Origin: JAAELZ01 sp965223465
GTDB taxonomy: Bacteria; Pseudomonadota; Gammaproteobacteria; Arenicellales; Poriferihabitantaceae
Assembly (NCBI GenBank): GCA_965223465.1
Contig: OZ245025.1
Coordinates: 372,001 to 436,000, forward strand
DNA: 64,000 bases
Direction of reading: 5' to 3'
Made by a program: the position numbers and the translations under genes. The notes under the pieces are model-generated. The model searched no databases. It saw only the letters and a list, made by a program, of their open reading frames with translations, and was not told the DNA's origin. Positions within the stretch are counted from its first letter, which is position 1. Each line of letters starts with the position of its first letter. Shown piece by piece: positions 53,188-61,075 of the stretch.

Positions 53188-53727
53188 TCAGAGCATTCTT
53201 TTCAAAATGCCGGTGCCATCAATAAATTGGTGTTTGAAGGCCGCGGCAGCGTGTAAAACAACCAGCGCTAGGGTGCCATAAGCACAGTAGTAATGTATGG
53301 CAATCGCAATATCACGCGCTTGATCATCCAGCACAATGATTGCCGGGACACTCAAGCCGCCGAACATTTCGATTGCAGCGCCTTCCGAGGCTGAGACCAG
53401 ATAGCCCGATACGGGTAGCACTATCATGGCGATGAAGAGCGCATAATGTACGATGTGCGAACCGAGTCGCTCGATTGGTTTGAGCGAACCATCTGCCTGC
53501 GGCATGCTGGTAATCCCGCGCCAAACCAATTTGAGTGTGACCAAAAACAAGACACATATACCCAGCGTTTTATGCCAAAGCAATGCGTCGTGATACCAGG
53601 TGTCGTAATAGCTTAAATCGACCATCCACCAACCCAGTGCGATCAAGGCAATCATTAGCCCCGCAATCAGCCAGTGCAGGGCTTTGCTAACCGCGCCGTA
53701 TTGAGCGGCGCTATTGGTGAGCTGCAT
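53188..53727 (-). CDS. cytochrome b561 family protein
   Basis: Inner-membrane dihaem cytochrome b of 179 residues with four helices and His ligands in ALHWLIAG, LLWHKTLG, LGSHIVHYALF and ALVVLHAAAAFKHQF. It probably passes electrons between quinol and a periplasmic acceptor or superoxide. It lies 27 bases downstream of yceI on the same strand; the b561-YceI pairing recurs in proteobacteria. Confidence 0.92.
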   Translation of the reverse strand: MQLTNSAAQYGAVSKALHWLIAGLMIALIALGWWMVDLSYYDTWYHDALLWHKTLGICVLFLVTLKLVWRGITSMPQADGSLKPIERLGSHIVHYALFIAMIVLPVSGYLVSASEGAAIEMFGGLSVPAIIVLDDQARDIAIAIHYYCAYGTLALVVLHAAAAFKHQFIDGTGILKRML

Positions 53728-53754
53728 TTTCTGCGAAAAGCAGGAACCGATGGA

Positions 53755-54318
53755 TTATTTACGAATACCTTCGATGGTCAGATCGAGCTCCATTGATTCA
53801 CTGGCCGGACCCAGGTTATAGCCCATATCAAAATCTTTGCGCACCAGCGTGGTCGTACCCGCAAACCCTGCGCGATATCCCCCCCAAGGGTCTTTGCCTT
53901 CACCGATTTTGGTGACGTCAATACTGATTTCCTTGGTGACACCGTGCAGGGTAAGATCGCCGACCAGGGTGCCGCCTGTATCACTGGCGGTAAAAGAAGT
54001 GCTCTTAAATCCGGCTTCTGGAAATTTTTTAACGTCCAGAAAATCTGCATCGCGAATATGCTTGTCACGCTCAGCATGGTTGGTATCAACGCTGGCAGGA
54101 TCAATGCTCACTTCAATCTGACTATCGTTGGGGTTTTCGGCATCGTACGAGAACCCGCCTTTGATGGTATTGAATCGGCCATGCAGCCAACTATAACCAA
54201 GGTGTTGAATTTTAAACTCAACAAAGGAATGCGTGGAATCAATTTCGTAATCTGCGGCCTGTAGTGGGGTGGTTGACAGCAGAACAAGCGTGGTAGCAGT
54301 GATGCATGTTTTAAGCAT
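53755..54318 (-). CDS. YceI family periplasmic lipid-binding protein
   Basis: 187-residue exported lipocalin-like protein; members bind isoprenoids such as ubiquinone-8 precursors and are often base-induced. The signal peptide ends near LQA-ADY. YEIDSTHSFVEFKIQHLGYSWLHGRFN and the DANHAERDKHIRDADFLDVKKFPEA segment are diagnostic. The ATG at 54318 is selected because GGAGGG lies 5-10 bases upstream; the longer frame to 54375 has no such site. First gene of a two-gene unit with cytochrome b561. Confidence 0.94.
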   Translation of the reverse strand: MLKTCITATTLVLLSTTPLQAADYEIDSTHSFVEFKIQHLGYSWLHGRFNTIKGGFSYDAENPNDSQIEVSIDPASVDTNHAERDKHIRDADFLDVKKFPEAGFKSTSFTASDTGGTLVGDLTLHGVTKEISIDVTKIGEGKDPWGGYRAGFAGTTTLVRKDFDMGYNLGPASESMELDLTIEGIRK

Positions 54319-54741
54319 TTTTCCCTCCGGAATTAATAGAAATTTCATATTCATTGAAGCTAAGGGTGGCCACATAATGATGGCTCAAACCAGGCTTCTC
54401 ATTGTACCTAAATCCACAAAAAACCCAGGTACGCCTATCGTTCAAGAACCAAATAGTGGCGTACCAAATTATGCTCACAAAGCTCTGGGTAACTCAAGCC
54501 ACTTAAATTTGTGATGTTATACACAGTTCTTTTCAGGACGATTGTTAATAATAAACTTTACAACTTCAATTAAAAAGCGATGCTTAGACAAATTCTAGAC
54601 CGGGAGGTTCCCTTGAGCTGGCAAGTAAGCAGCCACAGTTTGTCCGACTCAATTGGACGATTTCAGATTGGCCTACTGTGTCAGGATTAAATAACAGGTG
54701 CCTTACATTGCCCCAAAATACCAACAATCAAGAGCAATAAG
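54319..54741. other. divergent intergenic region without recognised gene
   Basis: 423 bases between yceI and the Popeye-like gene. A plus-strand frame at 54269-54514 exists but overlaps yceI, has no homologue-like pattern and no ribosome-binding site. No tRNA or clear operator recognised. Confidence 0.45.
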
Positions 54742-55401
54742 ATGTTAAATTTTTTTTCGACTATAGAGGATTGGTCATTTTTGGTCCATATTGCTGCTTG
54801 TATCACCGCGCTGGGGTATTTTTTTCGTGACCAGGTTATCCTGAGAATTCTCATTGTATTTGGCTCGGGCACCTATGTCGCTTATTATTATCTGGTGCCC
54901 TCTCACCCTTTATGGAGCGCCATGATGTGGTCGGTTGTGTTCGTGCTGGTCAATATCTACATGATCATCTGTCTAATTTATGATCGTATGGCAGTGTATA
55001 GAGATGAGCAGGAACGTCATCTATCACGTGTTTTCAATCACTTTAACCCGGGTATGTTTCGTAAACTTATGGCGACCGGGCATATCAATACGGCTTATTC
55101 TCCCATCCAATTGACGACCGAAGGCAAGCATTTGGATAAGTTATATTTTGTGATAGACGGCGGACTTTTAATTGATAAGAATGGGAAGAAATTCGACTAT
55201 AAAGCAGGCACTTTTGTTGGTGAGGTGGCTTATTTAACCGGTGTGCCAGCATCCGCAACGGTTCAGATTCCCGCACAGTCAAATTATATTGAGTGGAACC
55301 ATGCTGCGCTAAGATCACTCGTCAGCAAACACCCTGATCTACAAATTAGATTAGAAACAATGCTAAATCAAGATTTGGCACGCAAGATTCAGTTTGCCTA
55401 A
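54742..55401 (+). CDS. Popeye-like membrane protein with cyclic-nucleotide-binding fold
   Basis: 219-residue protein with three hydrophobic segments (about 12-28, 32-51 and 58-80) followed by a cytoplasmic domain (about 95-215). That domain resembles a cyclic nucleotide-binding jelly roll: LTTEGKHLDKLYFVIDGGLLI, then AGTFVGEVAYLTGVPASATVQI. The order of three helices then a cNMP-fold matches Popeye proteins. In the phosphate-binding cassette, G160-E161 is present, but the canonical Arg of P-R-x-A-T-V is Ala (P169-A-S-A-T-V). Cyclic nucleotide binding is therefore doubtful or of Popeye type. Monocistronic by context. Confidence 0.78.
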   Translation: MLNFFSTIEDWSFLVHIAACITALGYFFRDQVILRILIVFGSGTYVAYYYLVPSHPLWSAMMWSVVFVLVNIYMIICLIYDRMAVYRDEQERHLSRVFNHFNPGMFRKLMATGHINTAYSPIQLTTEGKHLDKLYFVIDGGLLIDKNGKKFDYKAGTFVGEVAYLTGVPASATVQIPAQSNYIEWNHAALRSLVSKHPDLQIRLETMLNQDLARKIQFA

Positions 55402-55406
55402 AACTG

Positions 55407-56258
55407 CTATTTAACGCGATTCATTGCTAGTGCCATAATTACAAGTGCACCGCCTGCTAAGGTGTTCCAACTCCATTGTTCATTAAAAAATAACCAGCCC
55501 TGAATAGCTGTAAGAGGTGGTACCAAATAAAAATAGCTACTAACGCGTGTTGCTTCACCATGGCGAATCAGATACATCAGCAATAGTATGGCAACCAACG
55601 AAAGCACCAGCACCAACCACGCCATGGTGATAATAAACTGAATGGTCCATTGCACTTCTCTGGTTTCAAATGAAAACGACAACAGTACGAAAAAAACTAG
55701 GGCAGCTGCGTATTGATAGGCAGAGCCTGATATCAAATCAACATGCTCGGCGTAACGTTTCTGAACTAAAGTGCCTGCACAGATTCCGGCGAGGGCTAGA
55801 AATAACCAAGTTAGATTGGCTATGGTAATGACACCTTCCCAGCTCGCTGCACCCCACAGTACAATGACGACACCAAGTAAACCAAGTGCCAATCCAAGCC
55901 ACTCTTTTGCGCTAGTAGGGCGGTCCAGCACCCAGCCTGATAGCGCACTGACCAATAACGGATTCATGCTGACGATCAAGGCAGCCAGACCCACCGGCAC
56001 ACCACTATAGATCGCCGCAAAAACGCACCCCAGATAAGTGCCGTGAATGAGTAAACCAACCAGGCCCTGGATGGCGGCATCATTGAACCCAAGTTTTGGG
56101 CGCCTAAATACCAATGCAAGCCCGAAAAAGAGTGGCACCACAAATACCATACGCCACATTAGAAAGGTAAATGGCTCAGCATAGGGTAAGCCAAACTTTG
56201 AGCCGATAAACCCGGTAGACCAGAGCAGGACAAAGATGAAAGGGAGGTAATGGGCCAT
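55407..56258 (-). CDS. EamA/DMT family transporter
   Basis: Drug/metabolite exporter-like protein of 283 residues with ten membrane segments arranged as two EamA repeats. Motifs include YLPFIFVLLWSTGFIGSKFGLPYAEP at the N-terminus and SYFYLVPPLTAIQGWLFFNEQWS in the second repeat. The ATG at 56258 is preferred; a TTG at 56294 would add a basic stretch. Substrate unknown. Confidence 0.88.
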   Translation of the reverse strand: MAHYLPFIFVLLWSTGFIGSKFGLPYAEPFTFLMWRMVFVVPLFFGLALVFRRPKLGFNDAAIQGLVGLLIHGTYLGCVFAAIYSGVPVGLAALIVSMNPLLVSALSGWVLDRPTSAKEWLGLALGLLGVVIVLWGAASWEGVITIANLTWLFLALAGICAGTLVQKRYAEHVDLISGSAYQYAAALVFFVLLSFSFETREVQWTIQFIITMAWLVLVLSLVAILLLMYLIRHGEATRVSSYFYLVPPLTAIQGWLFFNEQWSWNTLAGGALVIMALAMNRVK

Positions 56259-56465
56259 CAGGGCGAGTCTAGAACGCCTGGATGAATATAACAAAGCCGT
56301 TAATCATTATTTTAATGGGTATGTTATTGATAAGGGCTTAGCAAAGGTGAGGGGGTAAATTTGATTGGATACGCGGAATTTACCGTTTTCTGGTGGTATG
56401 ATAAGCCGCCAGTGTAACCATTTTATCTGGCTCATAGCACATTAACCTAACCAGACCAATAATAA

Positions 56466-56780
56466 ATGATACTAACCAATACAGAAACCATTCCGGGTAA
56501 GGAAATTCAGCAATGCCTGGGCGTTGTGTCCGGTAGTACGGTACGCGCAAAACATTTTGGGCGCGATTTTCTATCCGGGCTGAAAAACATCGTCGGTGGG
56601 GAGTTGCAGGCCTATACCGAATTATTAGGGGAATCGCGAAATCAGGCGACTGATCGCATGATCCAGCAGGCCACTCAGCTGGGTGCCGACGCGGTGGTCA
56701 ATGTGCGCTATTCTACTTCTTCGATTGCTGCGGGCGCATCGGAGATTTATGTCTATGGAACCGCAGTGACGCTCAGCTAG
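56466..56780 (+). CDS. ybjQ: YbjQ family protein (DUF74)
   Basis: 104-residue soluble protein of the YbjQ family, a small beta-rich pentamer described as a possible heavy-metal-binding domain; role unknown. The signature LGVVSGSTVRAKHFGRDFLSGLKNIVGGELQAYTELLGESRNQA with GADAVVNVRYSTSSIA is clear. It is the first gene of a three-gene unit, 4 bases before a membrane-anchored YbjQ paralogue. Confidence 0.92.
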   Translation: MILTNTETIPGKEIQQCLGVVSGSTVRAKHFGRDFLSGLKNIVGGELQAYTELLGESRNQATDRMIQQATQLGADAVVNVRYSTSSIAAGASEIYVYGTAVTLS

Positions 56781-56784
56781 CAAT

Positions 56785-57237
56785 ATGTACGATTTATATA
56801 TTCTGCTCGGTCTATTATTGCTGGGTTACGTTTTTGGTAAGATGAATGAAGCTCGGCATTACCGCTCGATTAAAAAGCGCGAACAGGCGCTAATGAATCT
56901 TGCTACCACAAGCAGCAAGGTCACGCTGGGCCGGCAGGATAACATCACGCGCCGCGAGTTGGTGACGGGCAACGTGGTGATCTCGGTGGATTACTTCAAG
57001 CGGATGCTGGCCGGGTTGCGCAATCTTTTTGGGGGCTCGGTACAGGCTTACGAAACCCTGGTAGATCGCGCACGCCGTGAAGCGGTTTTGCGAATGAAAG
57101 AAAGCTGCCAAAACGCGGATGAGGTGATCAATTTACGTATCGAGACCTCTTCGATTTCCAAAGGTAATGGCAATTCAATCGGTTCGGTCGAAGTGTTGGC
57201 CTATGCCACTGCGCTGTATCGCGAATCCGGCGCATAA
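56785..57237 (+). CDS. membrane-anchored YbjQ-domain protein
   Basis: 150-residue protein with one N-terminal helix (about residues 4-20), a basic linker, and a YbjQ domain (about 50-148). The domain aligns with the preceding protein: GNVVISVDYFKRMLAGLRNLFGGSVQAYETLVDRARREA and ADEVINLRIETSSISK. The two may co-assemble into a mixed ring tethered to the inner membrane. It sits between the soluble YbjQ and the M48 peptidase with 4- and 6-base gaps. Confidence 0.88.
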   Translation: MYDLYILLGLLLLGYVFGKMNEARHYRSIKKREQALMNLATTSSKVTLGRQDNITRRELVTGNVVISVDYFKRMLAGLRNLFGGSVQAYETLVDRARREAVLRMKESCQNADEVINLRIETSSISKGNGNSIGSVEVLAYATALYRESGA

Positions 57238-57243
57238 ACAGAT

Positions 57244-58050
57244 ATGGTGGATTACCAACCGGGTCTGCCTGAGCAAAATAATAATGTCAGCCATGAATCA
57301 CCGCTAAAGGAATTTCTGACGCTTTTGGTTGGCGTATTGATATTTATTTCTGTGGTTTATTGGTTGTTGGGTTTTGCGATTGACTTCGCAGCCAACCGTT
57401 TACCCTACGAGCAAGAAGCCAAATTATTCAAAAAGATGCCGCTGGAATGGGGCGAAATGCTGGGGGAGAAGCCAGAGAAAAACAAACGCTTGCAGGCGCT
57501 GGTTGATGATCTACAACGCTGTTCTAGCTTGCCAGTTGCTATTACCGTTTCCACAGTAAATAAAAAAGAGCCCAATGCGGTAGCGCTGCCTGGCGGTAAT
57601 ATGCTGGTATTCGAAGGCTTGATGGAGCATGTCCAATCCGAAAACGGTCTGGCATTTGTGCTGGCGCATGAACTGGGTCATTTTATCAACCATGATCATT
57701 TGAAAGGTCTGGGTAGGGGCTTGGTGTTACTGAGCTTGTCTTCGATCATGACCGGGCCGAATTCAAGTCTGTCGCGCCTGCTCACACCGAGTATTCAGCT
57801 CAATACCGCAAAATTTTCCCAATCCAGAGAATCTGACGCCGATACCACAGCGCTCGAAATTTTGCACTGCCACTACGGCCATATTACCGGGGCAACCGAG
57901 TTTTTTGAATCCCTAAGGCAAACTGATCAGGCATATTCAACCCTGAGCCATTATTTTGCCTCCCATCCACAAATGGAGAAGCGCATTCGGGCGATCAAAC
58001 GATGGCAAGCTGCGCGCCAGATAAAAGCTGGGGAGACCACGGCCTGGTAA
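57244..58050 (+). CDS. membrane-bound M48 family metallopeptidase
   Basis: 268-residue zinc protease related to Oma1/BepA/LoiP. One N-terminal helix (about 24-47) precedes the peptidase domain, which has H142-E-L-G-H146 (HExxH) and the third zinc ligand E196 in SRESDADTTALE. The closing HYFASHPQMEKRI segment (S-H-P-x-x-x-x-R-I) is typical of M48. The unusual feature is the linkage to two YbjQ-family genes, suggesting that these are substrates, regulators or adaptors of the peptidase. Confidence 0.92.
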   Translation: MVDYQPGLPEQNNNVSHESPLKEFLTLLVGVLIFISVVYWLLGFAIDFAANRLPYEQEAKLFKKMPLEWGEMLGEKPEKNKRLQALVDDLQRCSSLPVAITVSTVNKKEPNAVALPGGNMLVFEGLMEHVQSENGLAFVLAHELGHFINHDHLKGLGRGLVLLSLSSIMTGPNSSLSRLLTPSIQLNTAKFSQSRESDADTTALEILHCHYGHITGATEFFESLRQTDQAYSTLSHYFASHPQMEKRIRAIKRWQAARQIKAGETTAW

Positions 58051-58104
58051 AAACCTCGATTGTAGTGTGCAGTAAAATACCGAACGAATATGCAAATACA
58101 GAGC

Positions 58105-59457
58105 TTATTGAAGCGTGGTTTGGCGATAGCTATTTGCTAAAAGGGTATGAATATTCTCGCCTACACAAAGGCTTTGCTCGCAGCCCGATGTGCCAAACAT
58201 GGCAATAGGTTTGAAGATGGTTCCGTCCAGAGCCAGGTCAAGCAGATCTTCTGCGGATAACGCGTAGCGACCCGCGCGTTCTTTGAGCTCAAAGTGTATA
58301 TCACCAATACCATCAAAGGCGCGATAGATTACCTCTGTGCAGACCAATTTGTCGCTTCGTGTGAAGTCAAAATCAAATTTGTAATCTTTGCCTTCATGGG
58401 TACAGGCGCGTGAGATGGCTTGGGCAATTTGCGGTTCAGAACATTGTGGGCGAATGATCACCATCGCATCTACCGCCAAAGTTTGCTGGAGCGAACGAAA
58501 CAGCACTCCGTTTTTATCCGCTTCCAGGATGCATTTATCATTGCGCCAGCGGCTTGCGCGTGCATCATTGATGCTCACACCCATTGCTTCACGATCTACT
58601 TGTGTGCCTATATACAGTGCCGCGTGGGGCCAGAAGCCAGGTAAAAATAGATTGCTGGCGGCAAAATCGTGGCGGGTAATAAAGATATCACCAGGCCTTA
58701 ACAGAGGCTTGATCTGCTCGATAACCGGGCGGACGCGTTTGCCAATGTGCTGATTACTGATTTCTGCTACTATACGCCCACCTGCTTCTAGCAATAAAAA
58801 AGCAGATTGCTGTTTGGCGGAAGCACCACGTCGTTTAAAAGCATGCCAGCGATAACGCAACAATCGAAAGACATAACGAAAGATACCAGGATCAATGGAT
58901 TGTTCCAGGCTGGGTAGTGCTTGTGCAAACACACCGACTTCAGGGTCGGATACCAATTGGCGCAGTTTTTTCCGATGCATCTGGGAGAACCTCAACGCCT
59001 GTAGTATGAGTAAGGAATTATCCGGGTCTGTCAATGCCTTGAAAACACGCGTATATTGCTTACGTGGAATGCGGTAAATAGGATTGGCTTCATTGAATTT
59101 GCGTTGTGCCAGCGAATGTGTTGCGATTTCATCGATAAATAGGTGATCTATGCGTACCAGTAGCGCCGCTGCGCAATAACCAACTATAAACTGGCGCCAA
59201 TCATCATCTGAGATAACCAGAGAAAGCTCACCTAGGCTGTTTGAGATGGCATCAATGATTTGCCACAATTCTTCACGAACACTCAAATAGCGCGAAAACC
59301 AATACCACAATCGCTCGTCTTCATCCGGTTTAAAATAATCTCTTTCTATTGCTTGCCGGATGTCCTCTTTGAGCGGGTCGGCGACTCGCTCGAGATCATA
59401 TACCGCATTTTTCAAGCCATGCAGAATATGCGCTGTTTGGCTTATCGGAATATCCAT
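58105..59457 (-). CDS. YiiX/YebB-like permuted papain-fold protein with large helical N-terminus
   Basis: 450-residue protein. Residues 1-250 are helical and unassigned. The C-terminal part (about 255-420) matches the permuted NlpC/P60 papain fold (YiiX type): LLRPGDIFITRHD, the catalytic-type His in FWPHAALYIG, an acidic ILEADKNGV segment and the Cys in KLVCTEVIYRAF. Such proteins are suspected amidases or acyl-lipid hydrolases. It is convergent with the M48 gene. No signal peptide is visible. Confidence 0.8.
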   Translation of the reverse strand: MDIPISQTAHILHGLKNAVYDLERVADPLKEDIRQAIERDYFKPDEDERLWYWFSRYLSVREELWQIIDAISNSLGELSLVISDDDWRQFIVGYCAAALLVRIDHLFIDEIATHSLAQRKFNEANPIYRIPRKQYTRVFKALTDPDNSLLILQALRFSQMHRKKLRQLVSDPEVGVFAQALPSLEQSIDPGIFRYVFRLLRYRWHAFKRRGASAKQQSAFLLLEAGGRIVAEISNQHIGKRVRPVIEQIKPLLRPGDIFITRHDFAASNLFLPGFWPHAALYIGTQVDREAMGVSINDARASRWRNDKCILEADKNGVLFRSLQQTLAVDAMVIIRPQCSEPQIAQAISRACTHEGKDYKFDFDFTRSDKLVCTEVIYRAFDGIGDIHFELKERAGRYALSAEDLLDLALDGTIFKPIAMFGTSGCEQSLCVGENIHTLLANSYRQTTLQ

Positions 59458-59718
59458 TTATTTGTGATTTTTTATCTTTGTAGCGAATAGCGTATTCAGA
59501 TTTTAGCGCTTTTCAGCAAGGTCTCCCATTTATTCGGGCCAATCATTTTTACGCAGTTAGCATAAGCGCTGGTTTTGGGCGCTTGCTCATTGGGTGTGGG
59601 CGTGTTTTATTCATTGCCTACCTGGCATTGATGTAAGTGAGCAGGTGATCTGCGCTATGCTGCAATGGCGTCTAGCATATTATGTTTTGAGGTGCCCGAC
59701 AGGGCATCTAATACGATA

Positions 59719-59747
59719 TTTACAGTTTAGCAAAAATACTGTATAAA
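59719..59747 (+). promoter_or_regulatory. sigma-70 type promoter of the lexA-imuAB-dnaE2 cassette
   Basis: TTTACA (59719-59724) and TATAAA (59742-59747) are separated by 17 bases. The -10 element lies within the SOS box, so a bound LexA repressor would block RNA polymerase. Confidence 0.65.
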
Positions 59748-59756
59748 TATACAGTA
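59737..59756. promoter_or_regulatory. SOS box (LexA operator)
   Basis: TACTGTATAAATATACAGTA is a 20-base near-perfect palindrome matching the gammaproteobacterial LexA consensus TACTGTATATATATACAGTA at all but one position. It lies 34 bases upstream of the LexA-like gene. Confidence 0.92.
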
Positions 59757-59789
59757 TATTAAATTCAGCCCAAGGCTGTGTAAACCTGC

Positions 59790-60404
59790 ATGATCATGCC
59801 TAAACTGACCGCCCGCCAACAACAAATTCTGGATTTTATTCAGCAGTGCATAAAACAAAATGCTGCACCACCGACGCGCGCTGAGTTATGCGCACATTTT
59901 GGTTTTAAATCGCCGACCGCAGCGGAAGATCATCTAAAAGCGCTGCAGCGAAAAGACGTGATTGAATTATTAGCCGGGGTTGCGCGTGGCATTCGCCTGC
60001 CAAAGTCTATGTCTGGGCCGGTGGGGTTGCCTTTGATCGGGCAGGTGGCAGCGGGCGCGCCCATTTTGGCTGAGCAGAATATCGAAGATTACTTTGCCCT
60101 GGACGCGCAAAAATTCAGTCCACGCGCCGATTATTTGCTGCGCGTTCGTGGCCAGAGTATGCAGGAAGTGGGGATTCTGGATCAGGATTTACTCGCGGTG
60201 CATCGGGTGCAGGAAGCCTATAATGGGCAGATTGTAGTAGCGCGCCTGGGTGATGAGGTGACAGTTAAACGTTTTCACCAGAACGGCCACCGGGTGCGTC
60301 TGTTGGCAGAAAACAAGGATTTCGTACCCATCGATATTGATTTATCCAGCGATGAGTTTGCGATTGAAGGTCTTGGCGTGGGGGTGGTCCGTCATCAGCT
60401 ATGA
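59790..60404 (+). CDS. lexA: LexA-family transcriptional repressor (S24 peptidase)
   Basis: SOS repressor, probably autoregulated through the upstream box. The 204-residue protein has a winged helix-turn-helix (about 1-70), the self-cleavage Ala-Gly at about 88-89 in QVAAGAPIL, and the Ser123/Lys160 dyad in GQSMQEVG and EVTVKRF. The arrangement with imuA, imuB and dnaE2 suggests a cassette-borne LexA that may be additional to a housekeeping copy. An alternative ATG at 59796 is possible. Its end overlaps imuA by 4 bases. Confidence 0.92.
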   Translation: MIMPKLTARQQQILDFIQQCIKQNAAPPTRAELCAHFGFKSPTAAEDHLKALQRKDVIELLAGVARGIRLPKSMSGPVGLPLIGQVAAGAPILAEQNIEDYFALDAQKFSPRADYLLRVRGQSMQEVGILDQDLLAVHRVQEAYNGQIVVARLGDEVTVKRFHQNGHRVRLLAENKDFVPIDIDLSSDEFAIEGLGVGVVRHQL

Positions 60405-61075
60405 AACCGGAGAAGCAGGCCGCGTTGGATGCGCTCGTTAGTCAAACGCCGCTTTTATGGCGGGCAGGTGCCCAGGCTGCGCATGCAGATCATCAGCCAG
60501 GGCTGGACACAGGGTTTCCTGACTTAAATAAGCTATTAAAAACAAAGGGTTGGCCAGCCAATCATTTGATTGAAGTCCAGGTGGATCAATGGGGGCAAGG
60601 AGAATTACAGTTGCTGTTACCCCTGATGGCCAGGCTCAGTCAGGCGCAGCAGCAGCTGGCCTGGATCGCGCCGCCGTATATTCCGTATGCACCGGCTTTG
60701 CAGGCCGCGGGTATAGATTTGAATTACTTACTCATCATCGAGCAATCCGAGCCTGGTGATGCAGCCTGGGCGGCGGAAAAATGTTTGCGTCATGCCGCCG
60801 CTGCGATGGTTTTATTTTGTTTGCCCAGCATTGATACGCGCCATATTCGGCGTTTGCAAATTGCGGCGGATAAAGGGCGTAGTTTGGGTGTGCTGCTACA
60901 TTGCGGCCAGGTTCGGCCAACCCCCGTTCCGCTTCGAGTCAGAACCCATTATGTTGAGCAGGGTTTGTGTGTGCAAATATTAAAATCACGGTTTGGGCTA
61001 GAGCAGGGCAAGCAGGTGGTATTGCCTTATCGAGACTTGCCTTTGCAGCAGACACAAGATAGCCAAGAAGCATGA
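60401..61075 (+). CDS. imuA: ImuA, translesion synthesis accessory protein
   Basis: RecA-like protein of the inducible mutagenesis complex (ImuA-ImuB-DnaE2). The 224-residue protein has LDTGFPDLNKLLKTKGWPANHLIEVQVDQWGQGELQLLLPLMARLS, resembling a RecA fold with an altered Walker A (no GKT/S), and IAPPYIPYAPALQAAGIDL. It overlaps lexA by 4 bases and imuB by 4 bases, so the cassette is tightly co-translated. Confidence 0.92.
   Translation: MKPEKQAALDALVSQTPLLWRAGAQAAHADHQPGLDTGFPDLNKLLKTKGWPANHLIEVQVDQWGQGELQLLLPLMARLSQAQQQLAWIAPPYIPYAPALQAAGIDLNYLLIIEQSEPGDAAWAAEKCLRHAAAAMVLFCLPSIDTRHIRRLQIAADKGRSLGVLLHCGQVRPTPVPLRVRTHYVEQGLCVQILKSRFGLEQGKQVVLPYRDLPLQQTQDSQEA

Larger units (their letters stand above)
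59458..59789. other. divergent regulatory region before the mutagenesis cassette
   Basis: 332 bases without a gene; includes the SOS-controlled promoter at 59719-59756. The rest shows no clear feature. Confidence 0.6.

Noticed and set aside
54269..54514. 81-residue plus-strand frame between yceI and the Popeye-like gene
   Set aside because: Overlaps the yceI signal-peptide region, has no ribosome-binding site and low-complexity composition; treated as chance.
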